From Solirubrobacterales bacterium (GTDB lineage: Bacteria > Actinomycetota > Thermoleophilia > Solirubrobacterales > Solirubrobacteraceae), in contig DAHVAB010000032.1 of the NCBI GenBank assembly GCA_027314825.1, forward strand, positions 1-13,091: a DNA stretch of 13,091 nt, written 5' to 3'. Position 1 is the stretch's first letter. Every line of letters begins with the position of its first letter. The translations under genes and the position numbers were made by a program. Below, piece by piece: positions 1 to 5,600 of this stretch. The notes below the pieces were generated by a model. That model did not search any database and had not been told where the DNA came from. It worked only from the letters and a program-made list of their open reading frames with translations.

Positions 1-406
1 CCGGGGCCGGCGTGCCGGAGAGCACGACGGTCAGCGGCGCGGTGCCGTTGCCGAGATTACGGGAGGGAAGGCGCGTGATCCTGGTCCTGCTCTGCGTCTT
101 GGCGGGCGTGGAGGCAGCCGGCGACCCGGAGCCGGAGCCGCCGCCGCCGGCGATGGCGCCCGCGCCCTGGCCGCCGCTCGTGATGATCACGGCCGCCGCG
201 GCGATGGCGCCGCCGCCGAGCGCGAGCAGCAGCCAATGCGAGAGCGGGCGGCGGTGGGGACGGCCGGAGCCACCGCGACCGGGACCACCGCGGCCGGACC
301 CGGGCGGCCGGCCGCCGGAGCCGCCAACCCAGGGGCGTCCGTGACGCGCGCTCGCCGCGACGAGGCGGTCGCTCGCTGCTCTGCCGCCGAAGAGGCGAGC
401 CCTCAT
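1..406 (-). CDS. Membrane-anchored protein of unknown function (N-terminal part, runs off the window)
   Basis: I do not recognise this gene. The visible 135 residues begin with a basic Gly/Arg/Pro-rich cytoplasmic segment, followed by one hydrophobic helix (WLLLALGGGAIAAAAVIIT, about residues 59-77). A Gly/Ser/Pro linker follows, then the start of an exported domain (LPSRNLGNGTAPLTVVLSG) that looks like a beta strand, so the topology is type II. The rest lies beyond position 1. The start is a choice. ATG at 406 has a TATCCT box exactly 6 nt upstream, suiting a leaderless transcript. An in-frame ATG at 481 has a GAGAGG ribosome site, but only about half of the 25 codons between 481 and 406 end in G/C, against about 80% just after 406. 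Similar membrane-anchored proteins in actinomycetes often act on the cell wall, but nothing visible proves that here. Confidence 0.6.
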   Translation of the reverse strand, partial: MRARLFGGRAASDRLVAASARHGRPWVGGSGGRPPGSGRGGPGRGGSGRPHRRPLSHWLLLALGGGAIAAAAVIITSGGQGAGAIAGGGGSGSGSPAASTPAKTQSRTRITRLPSRNLGNGTAPLTVVLSGTPAP

Positions 407-412
407 ACCATC

Positions 413-418
413 AGGATA
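413..418 (-). promoter_or_regulatory. Candidate leaderless -10 box (TATCCT) of the edge gene
   Basis: TATCCT on the minus strand ends 6 nt before the ATG at 406, so transcription would begin at or next to the A of the start codon. The same TANNNT spacing recurs before four other genes in the window. No convincing -35 element is visible. Confidence 0.4.
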
Positions 419-580
419 GCCGACGGGACGTATCGATTGCGGATGTAGGATTCTGCGGGAGGGACGGAACGGTTCGCTCATCTGGCACGCCTCTCTTCTG
501 CTGGTCGGTGCGCTTGCGTCGCTGCTCCTCAGCTCGACACGGCACGGGATTCGAGGGTCGAAGCCGGCCGGCCTCCGTAG

Positions 581-748
581 ATCGGCATCCGCGGGCTCTG
601 GCGCACCGAGCCGATCCTGCGCCCGGCGGCGGTGACCTGTGAATGCCAGCTGCCGATCGCGGTTGTGCCGTTGATGCCCGCAGCGGGCAGGATCGATCTG
701 GTCGATACCACGCCCATCACAGCGTTCCAGGATCCCGGGAGGCAGTAA
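581..748 (+). pseudogene. Possible C-terminal remnant of a TadE/TadG-like pilin gene
   Basis: This is an open stretch of 55 codons between a stop at 578-580 and TAA at 746-748, with no credible start or ribosome site. Codons strongly favour G/C at position three, as in real genes here. The end of the translation (residues 38-55: AAGRIDLVDTTPITAFQD and on) faintly resembles the last beta strands of TadE/TadG pilus proteins, which often finish with a hydrophobic strand and a D-P-x-R-like end. This is a weak resemblance only. If it is coding, the 5' part of the gene is missing. Confidence 0.2.
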
Positions 749-804
749 GCCGCCCCTAACGCTCGGATTAGAAGACGCTCACAAAAGCGCTGTCGCCGCC
801 GCGA

Positions 805-909
805 CCGTCCGTCCAAGCCCGAGACGGCCCGCATGTCGCCGTCCGCCAATGCCCTCGCCCAGCGCGAGCGTCCGTCCGTCCAAGCCCGAGACGGCCCGCA
901 TGTCGCCGT
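805..909. repeat. 38-bp perfect direct repeat, two copies (67-bp period)
   Basis: Positions 805-842 and 872-909 are identical over 38 bp, separated by 29 bp of unrelated sequence. The 67-bp offset is not a multiple of three, so the copies would be read in different frames and do not form a protein repeat. They lie in the gene-poor stretch 407-1061. Only two copies are present, so this is not a CRISPR array. A local duplication is the simplest explanation. Confidence 0.9.
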
Positions 910-934
910 GCATCAGCGGGCTCTACACGGTGTC

Positions 935-958
935 GGTTGCCGTGCGGATTCCGGGTAG
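935..958 (+). promoter_or_regulatory. Candidate sigma-B-type promoter before the small secreted protein
   Basis: GGTTGC at 935-940 and GGGTAG at 953-958 are 12 bp apart. This resembles the sigma-B/F pattern GTTT-N12-14-GGGTAT known from Gram-positive bacteria, with mismatches in both boxes. It would give a leader of roughly 95 nt before the ATG at 1062. A sigma-B-family gene, damaged in this window, lies at 12451-12972. The match is weak. Confidence 0.22.
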
Positions 959-1061
959 CTGCTTCGTAGGTTGCACGGATGGTGGTTATGGACGTGCTGC
1001 CTAACTTCGATGAGTCGGCCGTATCGGATGCCGCCACACGAGCGAAAGGAGGACACAGGCA

Positions 1062-1349
1062 ATGCGGATGCCGTGGCTTCTCGGCCCCTCGCTGCTGGTC
1101 GCCGCCGTCCTCTCGACCTCAGCGTTGCCGCCGGCAGAGCATCTGCGGATAGTCCCCGCGGGCCCGGGACGGGACGGCATCTCGACCGAACGCCCGCCGC
1201 CGCTCGCGGCGATGACCGGTCCCACCACGGCAGGCATGGCGATTGCCGGCCGCCGCATCGAGATGGGTCCGTTGCAGCCCTGTGACGATCCGCTCGCGGG
1301 CCCCGCGCTGCGCCTGCTGAGCACCTGCGAGCCGCATCGGGCGCCGTAG
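1062..1349 (+). CDS. Small secreted protein of unknown function
   Basis: This 95-residue protein matches no family I can name. The start is well supported: an excellent ribosome site (AAAGGAGG ending at 1052) precedes ATG 1062 by 9 nt. Residues 1-22 form a signal peptide: Arg-Met-Pro, then a hydrophobic core (WLLGPSLLVAAVLSTSAL), with likely cleavage around residues 20-23. The mature part of about 70 residues is rich in Pro and Gly and has two cysteines, in PLQPCDD and LLSTCEP near the C-terminus, which could form a disulfide outside the cell. It appears to be a single-gene unit, read toward the SRAP gene with a hairpin between them. A possible sigma-B-type promoter lies upstream. That it is a real gene is fairly sure; its role is unknown. 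Confidence 0.7.
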   Translation: MRMPWLLGPSLLVAAVLSTSALPPAEHLRIVPAGPGRDGISTERPPPLAAMTGPTTAGMAIAGRRIEMGPLQPCDDPLAGPALRLLSTCEPHRAP

Positions 1350-1448
1350 CCGACGGTCCCAGCCCGCCCGTCTCGCGCGCGCGCGCTCGTGTCGGTGAGG
1401 TGAGGCCTGTCGGCCGCGGGTCGCGTCGTGGCGACGCTGCGGTTGAGA

Positions 1449-1480
1449 GGCGGCGCCGGACGTGGTTGAGTGGCGCCGCC
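1449..1480. terminator. Bidirectional terminator-like hairpin between convergent genes
   Basis: A perfect 9-bp inverted repeat (GGCGGCGCC at 1449-1457 and its complement at 1472-1480) encloses a 14-nt loop. It lies between the small secreted-protein gene and the SRAP gene, which converge. There is no T-run, which is common for terminators in GC-rich actinomycetes. A 13-nt alternating CG tract lies nearby at 1374-1386. Confidence 0.45.
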
Positions 1481-1493
1481 GGGATCGCCCTGC

Positions 1494-2183
1494 TCAGTCC
1501 GGTGGGTGGAGCAGCTCGGGGCCCTCCGGCCCGCCCGCCCTGTTGAGGAGGGGATTGGCGGGAGCGGCGGTCAGGCGCGCGGCGGGGAGCGGGCCGCAGA
1601 GCGAGAGTGCGTCGCGGGCGTCCAGGGAGGGATCGAGCCATGCGGCCCGAGCCTCGGCGTCGGCGAGGATCACCGGCATCCGGTCGTGGATCGCTGCGGC
1701 GACCGGGTTTGGGGCGGCCTCGCAGGTGAGCATGGTCACGCTCTGCACGTGTCGCCCGGCGATCACCGCGCAGGTCCACAGCGAGGCGAATGCGAATGGG
1801 GTGCCGCCGTCGACGGTGAAGAGGAAGGGCTGTCGCGGCTGGCCGCGCCGCTCGGCGGCCAGCCACTCGAAGTAGCCGTCGGCGAGCTGCAGCGCGCGGT
1901 GGGTGGAGTGCGCGATCAGGCCGCGGTAGGCGGGAGAGGTGGCGGCGCTCTCCATCCGCGCGTTGATCATCCGGTAGCCGACCTTCATGTCCTTGGCCCA
2001 GGAGGGGATCAGGCCCCAGCGAAGCATCCGCGCCTCCGGCTCGCCCTCCGGGGAGACGATCGCGAGGACCTGCTCGGTCGGAGCGATGTTGTAGCGGTGG
2101 GTGCCGTGCCGCCCGAGCATCGCGATGCCGAAGCGCTCGTTGAGCTCTTCCGGCCCGGCGGTGTTGGTGTAGCGGCCGCACAT
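1494..2183 (-). CDS. SRAP-family abasic-site DNA-protein crosslink protein (HMCES/YedK-like)
   Basis: Members of this family capture abasic sites in single-stranded DNA. The Cys exposed after Met removal forms a thiazolidine crosslink that shields the lesion. This 229-residue protein has the normal length and the key residues: N-terminal MCGRYT with Cys2, Asn32 in YNIAPT, Asn74 in INARMES, the acidic Glu106 in ADGYFEW, and His166 in IHDRMPVIL. The motif WGLIPSW at residues 56-62 is also typical. The usual RRCL..P stretch before the Glu motif is RALQL here, a mild deviation. The start is fixed because Cys must be residue 2. It has a TACCCT box 6 nt upstream and no ribosome site, so the transcript is probably leaderless. 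It is divergent from a DnaQ-type exonuclease, 77 bp away, which suits a DNA-repair setting. The name yedK/yoqW belongs to the E. coli relative, so I leave the symbol empty. Confidence 0.95.
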   Translation of the reverse strand: MCGRYTNTAGPEELNERFGIAMLGRHGTHRYNIAPTEQVLAIVSPEGEPEARMLRWGLIPSWAKDMKVGYRMINARMESAATSPAYRGLIAHSTHRALQLADGYFEWLAAERRGQPRQPFLFTVDGGTPFAFASLWTCAVIAGRHVQSVTMLTCEAAPNPVAAAIHDRMPVILADAEARAAWLDPSLDARDALSLCGPLPAARLTAAPANPLLNRAGGPEGPELLHPPD

Positions 2184-2189
2184 GCCTCG

Positions 2190-2195
2190 AGGGTA
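2190..2195 (-). promoter_or_regulatory. Candidate leaderless -10 box (TACCCT) of the SRAP gene
   Basis: TACCCT on the minus strand ends 6 nt before the ATG at 2183. The start codon is certain because Cys must follow Met in this family, and there is no usable ribosome site. A transcript starting at the ATG is the natural reading. No clear -35 is visible. Confidence 0.5.
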
Positions 2196-2247
2196 GGGCA
2201 GCCTGCGCCCCCAGAGCGTCCGCCGGGAGGGCGTCCGCCGCCGGCGA

Positions 2248-2253
2248 TACCGT
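2248..2253 (+). promoter_or_regulatory. Candidate leaderless -10 box (TACCGT) of the exonuclease gene
   Basis: TACCGT ends 7 nt before ATG 2261. It shares the 77-bp divergent intergenic region with the SRAP box, so the two promoters lie back to back about 50 bp apart. An AGGTG two nt before the ATG is too close to act as a ribosome site. Confidence 0.42.
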
Positions 2254-2260
2254 CAGGTGC

Positions 2261-2986
2261 ATGGAGTGGCACAGAGGCCGTTTGGCGGCGTTCGACATCG
2301 AGACGACCGGGACCGATCCGGAGAGCGATCGGATCGTGACTGCGGCGGTGAGCCTGCTCGGTGGCGAGATGCCCGAGGAGCACCGCTCGTGGCTGGTCGA
2401 CCCGGGGGTGGAGATCCCGCAGGCGGCGACGGACGTGCATGGGGTGAGCACGGAGCGGGCCAGGGCGCAGGGCGGGGAGCCCGCGCGAGCGGTGGAGGAG
2501 ATTACGGCCCTGCTGGCCGAGCAGGTGCTGGCCGGAGTGCCGATCGTCGCGTTCAATGCCCGCTTCGATCTGACGATCCTCGACCGCGAGGCGCGCCGGC
2601 ACGGGGTCGAGCCGCTAGTGGACCGCCTCGGCGGGGCGGAGCGGACGCTGGTCGTCGACCCGCACATCATCGACAAGCACTTCGATCGCTATCGGAAGGG
2701 CAAGCGGACGCTCGACGCGGTGTGCAGCAAGTACAGCGTGCCACTGGAGGCCGCTCATGACGCCAACGCCGATGCTCTCGCCGCCGCCCGGCTGGCCTTC
2801 CGTCTCGCTTCCTCGATCCCCGAGCTCGCGGCGATGCCGCTGCGTGAGCTGCACGAGAGCCAGGTCGTCTGGGCGGCCGAGCAGGCCGCCTCCCTGGAGG
2901 AGTACTTCAGGAGCCGGGGCAGGGAGGAGTCGGTGCAGCGCGAGTGGCCCCTGGTCGCGGTGCGGGCGGCGCTCGCGGGCGCCTGA
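2261..2986 (+). CDS. DEDDh-family 3'-5' exonuclease (DnaQ/polymerase III epsilon-like)
   Basis: It is predicted to remove nucleotides from DNA (or RNA) 3' ends using two metal ions. The 241-residue protein is essentially one exonuclease domain, residues about 8-180, with all DEDDh residues: Asp12 and Glu14 in AAFDIETTGTDP (Exo I), Asp103 in AFNARFDLTIL (Exo II), and His166 and Asp171 in AHDANADALAAARL (Exo III). The VHGVS motif at 59-63 is typical of the epsilon/DnaQ group. The C-terminal 60 residues (WAAEQAASLEEYF) match the tail of stand-alone exonucleases known in actinomycetes. There is no polymerase, BRCT or UvrC-like domain, so it is a stand-alone enzyme rather than a fusion. It is divergent from the SRAP gene and convergent with nrdJ. 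Its last codons lie in the first copy of a duplicated block. The exact substrate cannot be told from sequence. Confidence 0.92.
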   Translation: MEWHRGRLAAFDIETTGTDPESDRIVTAAVSLLGGEMPEEHRSWLVDPGVEIPQAATDVHGVSTERARAQGGEPARAVEEITALLAEQVLAGVPIVAFNARFDLTILDREARRHGVEPLVDRLGGAERTLVVDPHIIDKHFDRYRKGKRTLDAVCSKYSVPLEAAHDANADALAAARLAFRLASSIPELAAMPLRELHESQVVWAAEQAASLEEYFRSRGREESVQREWPLVAVRAALAGA

Positions 2987-3089
2987 GCGAGCGGGAGCCC
3001 TCCGGCTCAGAGCTCACATGATCGCCACGTCCACTCGCGGGCGCCTGAGCGAGGGAGCCTGTCGGCTCAGAACTCACATGATCGCCACG
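2972..3089. repeat. Imperfect ~58-bp tandem duplication at the convergent exonuclease/nrdJ 3' ends, each copy with a hairpin
   Basis: Copy 1 (2972-3029) and copy 2 (3034-3089) differ by a few substitutions and a 2-bp indel. Each holds the last codons of the exonuclease (Ala-Gly-Ala-stop on the plus strand) and, on the minus strand, the last codons of nrdJ: Trp-Arg-Ser-Cys-Glu-Phe-stop in copy 2 and Trp-Arg-Ser-Cys-Glu-Leu-stop in copy 1. Only copy 1 ends the real exonuclease and only copy 2 ends the real nrdJ. Each copy contains CTGAGC and GCTCAG arms with an inner GAGCC-NNNN-GGCTC stem, which could act as a bidirectional terminator. Confidence 0.85.
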
Positions 3090-5319
3090 CGCACCCGCCC
3101 GCGTACTCGGCGTGTACGCCGACCGGCGGGCGCGGACCGGAGGACGCGTCGGAGAGCAGGCGGAGAGCCTGGTCCTGCCGGGAGCCGTAGCGGTAGACGG
3201 TGATGCCCTTGACTCCTGACCGCCACGCGGAGAGGTAGATGCCGAGCACGTCGTCGACCGTCGCGTCTTGAGGGAGGTTCACCGTCTTTGAGACGGCGCC
3301 GTCGCAGTGCTCCTGGAAGGCGGCCTGCATGCGCAGGTGCCACTCCGGCGCGATCTGCAGCGCGGTGACCCATGCGCGGCGCACCTCGCTGGGAACCTCG
3401 GTGCGATCGGCGAGCGTGCCTGTGCGCGCGATATCGCTCATCAGCTCCTCGCTGTAGAAGCCGCGTTCGCGAGCGAGCGCCTCGAAGGCGGTGTTGGTCT
3501 CGGTCAGCTGGCGGCCGAGCGCTCTGCGCAGGTAGGAGATGGCGAACATCGGCTCGATCCCGGAGGTCGTGCCGGCGATGATCGAGATCGTTCCGGTCGG
3601 CGCGATCGAGAGCAGCTGGGCGTTGCGCCGCGGGCGTGCCGCGACCCCGGCGGCGTCCGCTCGCCAGGCTGGGAATGGGCCCCGCTCGGTCGCCAACCGC
3701 TCCGAGGCCGTCTCGGCGGCATCCCGGAGGGTGGCGGCGATCTGCCCGCCGAGCGCGACCCCCTGCTCGCTGTCGTAGGGGATGCCGAGCAGGGCGAGCG
3801 TCTCGGCCAGGCCCATCACGCCGAGGCCGATCTTGCGGGTGCGCCTGCTCGCCCGCGCGATCTCCGCCGTCGGATAGCGATTGACCTCGATCACGTCGTC
3901 GAGGAAGCGCACTCCGAGCGCGACCGTCGCTCGCAGCCGCTCCCAGTCGAGCCGGTCTGCCCTAACCATCCTGGCAAGGTTTATCGAGCCGAGGTTGCAG
4001 GACTCATGTGGCAGCAGCGGCACCTCCCCGCACGGGTTGGTCGCCTCGATCCGACCGAGCGAGGGCACCGGGTTGGCCGAGTTGATCGCATCGAGGAAGA
4101 GCAGGCCGGGGTCCCCGGTGCGCCATGCCTGCGCCGCGATCCGGCGCAGCAGCTCGCGGGCGGGCACGCGGCTCACCTCGCGGCCGGTGCGGGGGTGCAG
4201 GAGCACGTGCGTAGCGCCCTGCGAGGCCGCCCGCATGAAGCCCTCGCTCACCCCGACCGAGAGGTTGAAGTTGGAGAGGCTGCCCTCCTGCGTCTTGGCG
4301 TCGATCAGCTCTTCGATGTCGGGATGGGAGACGTCCAGCACCGCCATGTTCGCTCCGCGTCGGCGGCCGCCCTGCCTGATCACCTCGGTGGCCACGTCGA
4401 AGATCCTCATGAATGGCACAGGCCCGCTCGCGCTGCCGCCCGTGCTGGCCACGGTGTCGCCCCGCGGACGCAGCGCGGAGAAGGAGAAGCCCGTGCCGCC
4501 GCCGGCCTGGTGGATGAGCGCCATCTCCTTCAACGCCTCGAAGATCGAGGAGAGCGAGTCCTCGACCGGTAGTACGAAGCATCCGGAGAGCAGGCCCATC
4601 GTGGTGCCGGCGTTCATCAGGGTCGGCGAGTTGGGCAGGAGCTCCAGCCCGCGCAGCATCCGCGAGAAATCCTCGCGCCACCGTGCGGATGAGCCGGCGG
4701 CGAACCGCTCCTCCGCCGCGGCGACGTGGGCGGCGACGCGGTCCATCATCTCGCCGGTCGACTCGACGATCTCGCTTTCGCCCCTGCCCTCGCCTCCGCC
4801 TCGTCCGCCGGTGCCGCCGCCTGTGCCGCCTCCGCCTCCGCCGCCTCCGTCTGTGCCGCGAGCGCCACCACCGCCGCCGGCTCCGCCCCGGTCTCCGCCG
4901 CCGCCTCCGCGACGCAGGTAGCGCTCGCGCAGCACGGCGACCGCGTTCAGAGACAGCTTCAGCTCGTCGGTGACGCCGAGCATCCGCTTGGCGCTGCGCA
5001 GCTCCGCGCGCCGGCGGCGGTAGAGCACGTAGCGTCTTGCGATCTCGTCGAGGCCGTCCTGCATGAGCGCCAGCTCGACGGCGTCCTGGACATCCTCGAC
5101 GGAGACGATCGCCCGACGCCCGGCGGTGAGCCCGACGATCGCCGCGGCCGCGATCCGGTCGGCGAGGGAGCGCTCCGGCCGGCCGGCCTCGCGGGCCGCC
5201 CTGAAGATCGCCTCGGCGATCCGGTCGGCATCGAAGGCGACGAGCTGACCGTCCCGCTTGCGCGCCCGCTCGATCTGAAAGGGGCCGGCCGTGTCGATGG
5301 GGGTCTCAGTGGCGTCCAT
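3067..5319 (-). CDS. nrdJ: Class II (adenosylcobalamin-dependent) ribonucleoside-diphosphate reductase
   Basis: It reduces ribonucleotides to deoxyribonucleotides using vitamin B12 and needs no oxygen. The 750 residues run in this order: an ATP-cone (about 13-110), a polyglycine linker (about 138-180), then the ten-stranded catalytic barrel. Active-site residues are complete: Cys247 (LLSGCFVLP) and Cys441 (SCNLGSI) as the redox pair; Asn428, Cys430 and Glu432 in ATNPCGE, with Cys430 the radical cysteine. The 11-residue Cys430-Cys441 spacing matches the family. PTGTISIIAGTTSGIEP (574-590) is the phosphate-binding region, and the C-terminal CAWRSC pair (743, 748) re-reduces the active site. The ATG at 5319 fits the ATP-cone. 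The frame stays open to a TTG at 5439, but that extension looks non-coding. No ribosome site is obvious. No cobalamin riboswitch was found upstream, and nrdR is not in the window. Confidence 0.96.
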   Translation of the reverse strand: MDATETPIDTAGPFQIERARKRDGQLVAFDADRIAEAIFRAAREAGRPERSLADRIAAAAIVGLTAGRRAIVSVEDVQDAVELALMQDGLDEIARRYVLYRRRRAELRSAKRMLGVTDELKLSLNAVAVLRERYLRRGGGGGDRGGAGGGGGARGTDGGGGGGGGTGGGTGGRGGGEGRGESEIVESTGEMMDRVAAHVAAAEERFAAGSSARWREDFSRMLRGLELLPNSPTLMNAGTTMGLLSGCFVLPVEDSLSSIFEALKEMALIHQAGGGTGFSFSALRPRGDTVASTGGSASGPVPFMRIFDVATEVIRQGGRRRGANMAVLDVSHPDIEELIDAKTQEGSLSNFNLSVGVSEGFMRAASQGATHVLLHPRTGREVSRVPARELLRRIAAQAWRTGDPGLLFLDAINSANPVPSLGRIEATNPCGEVPLLPHESCNLGSINLARMVRADRLDWERLRATVALGVRFLDDVIEVNRYPTAEIARASRRTRKIGLGVMGLAETLALLGIPYDSEQGVALGGQIAATLRDAAETASERLATERGPFPAWRADAAGVAARPRRNAQLLSIAPTGTISIIAGTTSGIEPMFAISYLRRALGRQLTETNTAFEALARERGFYSEELMSDIARTGTLADRTEVPSEVRRAWVTALQIAPEWHLRMQAAFQEHCDGAVSKTVNLPQDATVDDVLGIYLSAWRSGVKGITVYRYGSRQDQALRLLSDASSGPRPPVGVHAEYAGGCAWRSCEF
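4780..4908 (-). repeat. Low-complexity polyglycine-encoding tract inside nrdJ
   Basis: About 43 codons are almost all GGN, interrupted by Arg, Asp, Ala, Thr and Glu. They encode a flexible linker between the ATP-cone and the catalytic domain. On the plus strand the tract reads as CCN repeats. Such simple-sequence DNA is prone to slippage and sequencing error, but the frame is intact on both sides, so the insert as read adds whole codons only. Confidence 0.9.
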
Positions 5320-5600
5320 CCCTGCTCTCGCCGCGCTCCGGCACGGCGCTCCGGGCCGATGCGAGCATCCGGGAAGCGCCTGCTGGACGGTGCCGCCGGC
5401 GCTCAGGCTCAGTTCACCATCGTGGGACGCTCGGCGCAACCGTAGAAGGCCCCGCGGCCTCGCGCCCGGGCGCGGGTGCGCCGCCGACGGCTCGGTAGTT
5501 TGCGCGAGGCTGGCACGGCCGTCTGCGGATGCTTCCGGGAGGGCTCAGATATAGGAATTGTGATGCAGAGATTGGACCCGGAGATGGGACGCCGAAGGCC
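5320..5600. promoter_or_regulatory. Divergent nrdJ-ftsH intergenic region with weak promoter candidates
   Basis: These 281 bp must hold the promoters for nrdJ (leftward) and ftsH (rightward). Candidates are TATAGG at 5550-5555 on the plus strand, which would give a leader of about 40 nt before the ftsH ATG, and TACGGT on the minus strand (5444-5439), which would give a leader of about 110 nt for nrdJ. Neither has a clear -35. A small hairpin (GATGC-GA-GCATC) lies at about 5359-5370. I looked for B12-riboswitch signatures and for NrdR-box palindromes and saw neither. Confidence 0.3.

Noticed and set aside
805..909. CRISPR array
   Set aside because: Only two repeat copies, 38 bp with one 29-bp spacer, no cas genes and no further repeats nearby.
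1374..1386. 13-nt alternating CG tract as a functional Z-DNA element
   Set aside because: Short alternating GC runs are expected by chance in such GC-rich spacer, and nothing ties it to a gene.
913..2676. Long 587-codon open frame on the minus strand, and other long open frames overlapping known genes
   Set aside because: They are Arg/Pro/Ala-rich antisense or shifted readings of the SRAP, exonuclease, nrdJ, ftsH and aminotransferase genes, a normal effect of high G+C, and show no domain.
5320..5600. Cobalamin riboswitch or NrdR box upstream of nrdJ
   Set aside because: A B12 riboswitch would be expected for a class II reductase, but the conserved AGCCNGGAGACCTGCC-like box and the GCCACTG block are absent on the minus strand. 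The only AT-rich patch (about 5547-5562) is not the palindromic NrdR site.
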